Assembly: GCA_014084085.1 (NCBI GenBank)
Contig: NPFB01000028.1
Span: forward strand, 352,559 to 416,558
Length of the DNA stretch: 64,000 bases
Origin: Hondaea fermentalgiana
Lineage: Eukaryota; Sar; Bigyra; Thraustochytrida; Thraustochytriidae
Direction: 5' to 3'
Positions within the stretch are counted from its first letter, which is position 1. Every line of letters begins with the position of its first letter. Position numbers and translations under genes: made by a program. The notes beneath the pieces were generated by a model. It saw only the letters and a program-made list of their open reading frames with translations. It was not told where the DNA came from and searched no databases. Positions 59,764 to 64,000 of this stretch are shown here, in pieces.

Positions 59764-62700
59764 ATGGTTCGCAGCGTGCTTTCCGGAGGGCTCTTTTTCG
59801 CCTTCTTCGCGAGCCTTGCCTTTGTGCTGGCCTCTGCACTTCCGCTATGGTGGTACACGACGACGGAACTTGAGGGCGAGATGTGCGCTTGTGGGACTGG
59901 TCTTTGGCGAGCCAATTTCACATGGGGAGACGACCTCACACAGGAAAACCTTCTAGACGGGCCGTATCGCTGTTCCGCGGACTCCTTGCGCATGACAAAG
60001 GGCTGTGATGCGGCTGCAGCGCAGCAGCCAGAGACACGCCTCAAGGGCCAGATCGCCGGCGGAGTCTCCATCGCGGCCGTTGCGGCGTCGTTGTGCTCTG
60101 TTGCTTTCGCGTTTCTGTGCGTCATCGAAGGCTCCGATCCTTCCCGCTTTCGCCGTCAGCATGTCTTGTGGGCCGCCGCCTCTGCAACTGCTGCAACTAT
60201 TCTGGAGATTGTTGTCATCGCCGTCTTCATGAGCGCTCCTCTCTTCGACAACCTCGCCTACAATTTTCAGTGCCACTTTGTCTTTGACCATGCGCTCAAT
60301 TCGAACCCCCTGCGCTGCCAGGCGCTTGGGCCCTCTTTTGGTCTCGCACTTGGGGGCTGTATTCTCAATAGCTTTGCATGTGCCATGTTCTACATTGCGC
60401 TCACCGATCCTCTTTACATTGACCCCACGACCGGACGCTACTCCATGTTTGAGCACACACTCCTTGGCGCACGGCCCTTGGACCCAAATCCAGTCACTGT
60501 CAAGCCCCTCGAGCAGGAAGAGATCACGTCGAGACGAAGCGTAGCAGGAAGTGCGGGCACCGGTGCAAGTGCGACACATTCGCCACTCCGGACGTCCATT
60601 GCGGACGATGGCAACGAGCGAGGCGTAAACGGCGGCAAGAAAGAAATCCGAACAGTGTCGTCTCGCGAAGATGGGGCGACGGCTCACCTGCTGGGTGGTG
60701 GTTCAACGCAAGAGACGCAAGAGAATACCAACGCGTTCGCTACCATAGCAGCACGAGACGAAGAGCAAGACTCTCAACAGGAAATGATTGATCTTGATGG
60801 TTCCGCGCCCCGTCCAGCCTTTCGTCAACCATCATTGTCGCCACAATCCTTTATCAAAGTGTTTGGCGTTCCAACGCTCCTCATCTTCAACGCTGCGCTT
60901 TTCACATGGTCGAACTGCTCGACCGGCGCAACGGTTGAGCCGGCGGTTGTCATTTCGTTTCCACCCGAACTTCGCTGGCTCGGTCACAAATTTTTTCCAC
61001 ATCAAGTGGACGCTCACGGCGTGGTGGCGCTCAAAGATGATGTTTTCAACTTCACAATCCTCACCTCGTTGCGACACTTCTGGAATGGTCATGCGTACGG
61101 TTTGGCAATTCTCATTGGCACCTTTTCCGGTTGCTGGCCGTACATCAAGATCTTTACTATGCTGTGTCTCTGGTTTATCCCTGCGCGAGAGAAGCTTCGC
61201 GGTAAGCTGCTACATTGGCTCGATGTCTTAGGCAAGTGGAGCCTTGTCGACGCGTATGTCCTTTGCCTCATGGCCGTGGCCTTTGGGTTCAACGCAGACA
61301 AGACGATTGCTGGGGTCAGCGTGCACGTGGACATGTCGGTGCGACCGGGCTGGGGCGTGTACTCTTTTGTGCTGGCAACAATGTGGAGCTTGTGCATGTC
61401 GCACTTCATGACCTACCTTCACCGGCACGCTATGGAGAGACGCGCGAATCCACCTTCCCTCACCAAGGCAATGGAGCGACCACCACGCGAGGCGCTAGCA
61501 TCACGTCCTTATGCTCCGTTCCCTCGACGTCGACGCTTTACGTGCTCGCAATTTGGCCAAGGAGCAATGTGGTTTGTTCTCCTTGTTACTTTGGCAACGA
61601 CCATTCTTGGTCAGCTTGTGCGTACCTTTGAGTTTCGCTTTTCCGGTCTCGCGGATCTTATTCTTGTGCCAGAGCGTCGAAACACCACGTACTCTCTGGT
61701 CAGCAATGGTCTTTTGCTGCCCGAAGCTTGCAGCAAAGGGGGCTTTCTCTCGGGGGGTGACTGGGCGTGGTTCATGACGATCATGTACTTTATCTTTGCC
61801 ATGGTCATCCCAATCGTAATGTTGATCGCTCTGGCGATTCTCTGGGGCGTTCCCATGACACTCCGATCAACAAAGAGGGTCTTTCACGTATGCCAAATTC
61901 TCCAGGCATGGAGCGCGCTTGACGTCTTCATCGTCAGCATTGTAGCGGCGGTTCTCGAAATTGGGAGTCTGTCAGAAGCCATTCTTTCCAACAGCTTTGC
62001 TGCGCAGCAAGAAGGACTCTGTTCATTTCTCAAAGGCATGCCTCGCTGGATGTTAGACCATGTGCTGCACTCCCTCGGTCTTCCATCGATTGACGCAGAG
62101 CTTGAGCACTGCGCGCTCTTTCGTGTCGATGCTGTGCTTCTCGAAGGCACCTGGATGCTGCTTTCAGGCATTGTAGCCTGGGCCATTTGTACCCAGCTTG
62201 TCATGGAATTTGCAGATGCCAGCATTGTCGAACGCACGCGTATCCTACGCGTCCTAAGTTTTGACGACGGGACTGACGACGAAGGTGGACTCGCGTTACG
62301 CGCCGAGCCGGGCGATGAATCCCTGGATCCCTATGAGCGACTTCGCATGCAAGGCAATGACGAGGACCTTTCGGGAAGCGCCGAGGATGAGGCAGAAAAT
62401 GCCTTTGATCGAGCAAACGATACGACGCAGCGTCATCAGGAAGTCTCCCTCATCCAGCACGACGATTCAGTCTTGGAGGAACTTGACGGGCCGCAGGCGC
62501 CGCTGTTACGGCCTCTCCGAGAGAATGGCGCAGCTCCCAATGGGCCTCCCACGAGCGTGTACCTTGCCCGCATTCTGCGGGCCCAAGAGGAAGGCGCGCG
62601 GAGGTATATGGGATCCTTTGGTGATGGCATGTATGGTCCTTTTCCGCGAACATGGTGGCCATTTTTCAAACAAATTGGTCTTCTCGAAAAAGTTGCATGG

Positions 62701-62874
62701 GACCAGGTAGGGTTTGACATCCATGCAGCCCTTCTCATGAATGCGTTTGCAGAAAGGGATAACAATCGAGCAACCGAGGATAGCGCGCTCAACATGGTTC
62801 CGTGGACGCCAAGGTCTCCTTATGCTGAGGCATCTCCTGCTCAAGACCCTCGAGTGTCGGCATCGAGGCGGTGA
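59764..62874 (+). CDS. Large membrane protein with PqiA-like domains
   Basis: A 1036-aa multi-pass protein. The nearby codon TTG at 59758 is in frame, but ATG 59764 is used. N-terminal part (about 1-220): four hydrophobic segments with an extracytosolic Cys-rich loop (CACGTGLW). A cytosolic linker of about 150 residues (Thr/Glu/Gln rich) follows. Then come two regions resembling bacterial paraquat-inducible protein A: GCWPYIKIFTMLCLWFIPA with HWLDVLGKWSLVDAYVLCLM, and later FHVCQILQAWSALDVFIVS. The C-terminus is acidic and soluble. PqiA in bacteria belongs to a lipid-transport system of the envelope; the protist homologues are uncharacterised. Confidence 0.68.
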   Translation: MVRSVLSGGLFFAFFASLAFVLASALPLWWYTTTELEGEMCACGTGLWRANFTWGDDLTQENLLDGPYRCSADSLRMTKGCDAAAAQQPETRLKGQIAGGVSIAAVAASLCSVAFAFLCVIEGSDPSRFRRQHVLWAAASATAATILEIVVIAVFMSAPLFDNLAYNFQCHFVFDHALNSNPLRCQALGPSFGLALGGCILNSFACAMFYIALTDPLYIDPTTGRYSMFEHTLLGARPLDPNPVTVKPLEQEEITSRRSVAGSAGTGASATHSPLRTSIADDGNERGVNGGKKEIRTVSSREDGATAHLLGGGSTQETQENTNAFATIAARDEEQDSQQEMIDLDGSAPRPAFRQPSLSPQSFIKVFGVPTLLIFNAALFTWSNCSTGATVEPAVVISFPPELRWLGHKFFPHQVDAHGVVALKDDVFNFTILTSLRHFWNGHAYGLAILIGTFSGCWPYIKIFTMLCLWFIPAREKLRGKLLHWLDVLGKWSLVDAYVLCLMAVAFGFNADKTIAGVSVHVDMSVRPGWGVYSFVLATMWSLCMSHFMTYLHRHAMERRANPPSLTKAMERPPREALASRPYAPFPRRRRFTCSQFGQGAMWFVLLVTLATTILGQLVRTFEFRFSGLADLILVPERRNTTYSLVSNGLLLPEACSKGGFLSGGDWAWFMTIMYFIFAMVIPIVMLIALAILWGVPMTLRSTKRVFHVCQILQAWSALDVFIVSIVAAVLEIGSLSEAILSNSFAAQQEGLCSFLKGMPRWMLDHVLHSLGLPSIDAELEHCALFRVDAVLLEGTWMLLSGIVAWAICTQLVMEFADASIVERTRILRVLSFDDGTDDEGGLALRAEPGDESLDPYERLRMQGNDEDLSGSAEDEAENAFDRANDTTQRHQEVSLIQHDDSVLEELDGPQAPLLRPLRENGAAPNGPPTSVYLARILRAQEEGARRYMGSFGDGMYGPFPRTWWPFFKQIGLLEKVAWDQVGFDIHAALLMNAFAERDNNRATEDSALNMVPWTPRSPYAEASPAQDPRVSASRR

Positions 62875-63110
62875 CGGAGAGTGCTCCGGGTTTCAGAAAG
62901 TATATTTTATCAATTTTGCCCTGCCTTGGACGAGGATCCGCGTTTCTGCTGCTGCATGCCTTTCTTTAAATCACGTCTCATGGTTGGTAAAAAGCAAAGT
63001 GCAGATGCCATACCAACTTCTGTTTTCATCACGTCAAGCTTTTGCGTTTTGCAAAAGAGAAAAGAAAATGATTTGAGGAAAGAGAAAAGGACGAAAATTG
63101 GCTGTTGGTG

Positions 63111-64000
63111 TTAAAGCGCAAAGGATGCGCCAGTGCATGTGATCCCGTTAAAGACGTATATGTTGGAAAGTACCACGTATTGATGCGTAATGAGTTTGAC
63201 TGCTTCCTGAGAGGCAATGCCACCGAGGATGGCGGCCATATTGTGCATCTCGACTGCAGCGTATCGGACGAACTCCTTGGCGTGGTCGCTCGAGAGATTG
63301 AGCGGCGAATCGAGGCTGAGTTCAGTCCCGATCTCTTGTGCAAGGGCGAGGAGGAGCTGGATATCAGTCTCGTCACTGTCAGCAAGCTCGAGCCTTCCAT
63401 TTTGGCCAGGGAAACGGCCGTGCTTGCTGTGGAATCGGTCGCATGCTCGCAACATTATATACATGAGTAGGGGCGACTGGGGGCCGCTGTCACCGACGCC
63501 TTCCATCACTGCCATTTCGAGATCTTCCTTGTTCACCTTTGCTGGATCAATTTCATCACTAATTCGGGAATTTTGAGTGACGCGAATATAATATGCGTTC
63601 TTGCAAAACTCCTTGACATCCTCGCGCGAGATAATAGCCATGTCCAGACCTTGAGCTTGCAAAATACCGAGGCATCGGTCGTAGACTGCATTCGCGTCCG
63701 CATCCGCCTTGGCCTTATAAATGCGTTGCATGTCCACATACATTCCCGTAGTCGCCGTCATGTCGGGAAGCTTGCCTGACAGAGGGAGCTTGGGATGCGA
63801 GCCTTGGTCCTCGACGAAAGCCTTTAAAGCTCGCGCGAGAACCCAAAAGCGCATATTGAAAGGTCCGAGACCGCTAGGGAGAGCTTCCGTGCCGCAATAG
63901 GGGTGCGAAAAGACTTCTTCGGAAACCTCGGGAGGAATTTCCTTGGGGGTGTAGGCCAGAAAAGCCTTATCAAAGGCCTCGAGAAGGTTCTCCTCCTCGC
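63111..64000 (-). CDS. NAE1: NEDD8-activating enzyme E1 regulatory subunit (NAE1/APPBP1), partial
   Basis: Runs off the right edge; only the C-terminal 295 or so codons are present. The frame is open from 64000 to the stop at 63111. Motifs match NAE1: FWVLARALKAFVED, GKLPDMTATTGMYVDMQRIY, LLMYIMLRACDRFHSKHGRFPG, KEFVRYAAVEMHNMAAILGG and SQEAVKLITHQYVV near the end. NAE1 pairs with UBA3 to activate NEDD8 for cullin modification. The catalytic Cys is on UBA3, as expected. The gene converges with the PqiA-like gene. Confidence 0.93.
   Translation of the reverse strand, partial: EEENLLEAFDKAFLAYTPKEIPPEVSEEVFSHPYCGTEALPSGLGPFNMRFWVLARALKAFVEDQGSHPKLPLSGKLPDMTATTGMYVDMQRIYKAKADADANAVYDRCLGILQAQGLDMAIISREDVKEFCKNAYYIRVTQNSRISDEIDPAKVNKEDLEMAVMEGVGDSGPQSPLLMYIMLRACDRFHSKHGRFPGQNGRLELADSDETDIQLLLALAQEIGTELSLDSPLNLSSDHAKEFVRYAAVEMHNMAAILGGIASQEAVKLITHQYVVLSNIYVFNGITCTGASFAL

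Noticed and set aside
1..64000. CRISPR arrays, insertion sequences, operons, origins
   Set aside because: No array of short regular repeats, transposase, integrase or ribosome-binding-site-type organisation was seen; the gene content is eukaryotic.

Overview
This 64 kb window is nuclear DNA from a unicellular eukaryote. The coding sequences are long and mostly free of introns, and they encode eukaryote-only proteins (TAF2, a giant nucleoporin, CSTF2, NEDD8-E1 subunit, VPS9 and TBC regulators, TALE homeobox, F-box/JmjC, class C GPCR). The compact gene spacing, rare introns, GC-rich coding DNA and a secreted LPMO-plus-GH19 chitinase fit a stramenopile, most likely a labyrinthulomycete/thraustochytrid. 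That assignment is inference. A run of exactly 100 N (26865-26964) marks an assembly gap.

Layout. Bases 1-6250 look like a repeat-rich, rapidly changing stretch: three unrecognised ORFs (1501-2574 minus, 2816-3886 minus, 5053-6252 plus), a decayed fragment of the third at 491-605, a frameshifted upstream duplicate of the second at about 4027-4550, and a degenerate short tandem repeat near 970-1127. From 6284 to the end the window is ordinary gene-dense euchromatin, often with divergent or convergent neighbours.

Genes in order: secreted AA15-like LPMO/GH19 chitinase; TALE homeodomain factor; VPS9 Rab5-GEF; two saccharopine-dehydrogenase-like paralogues in a divergent pair; unknown multi-pass membrane protein; ubiquitin E2 with an altered HPN motif; GT60-type GlcNAc transferase; (assembly gap); 2483-residue Nup205/192-like nucleoporin with an N-terminal GLFG domain; TAF2; FAD oxidoreductase; secreted/ER SDR; F-box-JmjC dioxygenase; folate-receptor-like membrane protein; CSTF2 (the one clear spliced gene, with a 28-nt first exon); TBC RabGAP; Ser-rich unknown; aldo-keto reductase; GABA-B-like class C GPCR; secreted unknown with possible cystatin-like fold; thioredoxin-fold protein lacking the first catalytic Cys; F-box-RCC1 protein; PqiA-like giant membrane protein; and the C-terminal part of NAE1, which runs off the right edge.

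The genes do not form a pathway. Themes that recur are membrane traffic (VPS9, TBC), ubiquitin/NEDD8 (E2, two F-box proteins, NAE1), RNA polymerase II transcription and 3' processing (TAF2, homeobox, CSTF2), and surface or extracellular functions (chitinase, GPCR, folate-receptor-like, GT60). Where the longest open frame begins with a non-ATG codon, the first supported ATG was used as the start.
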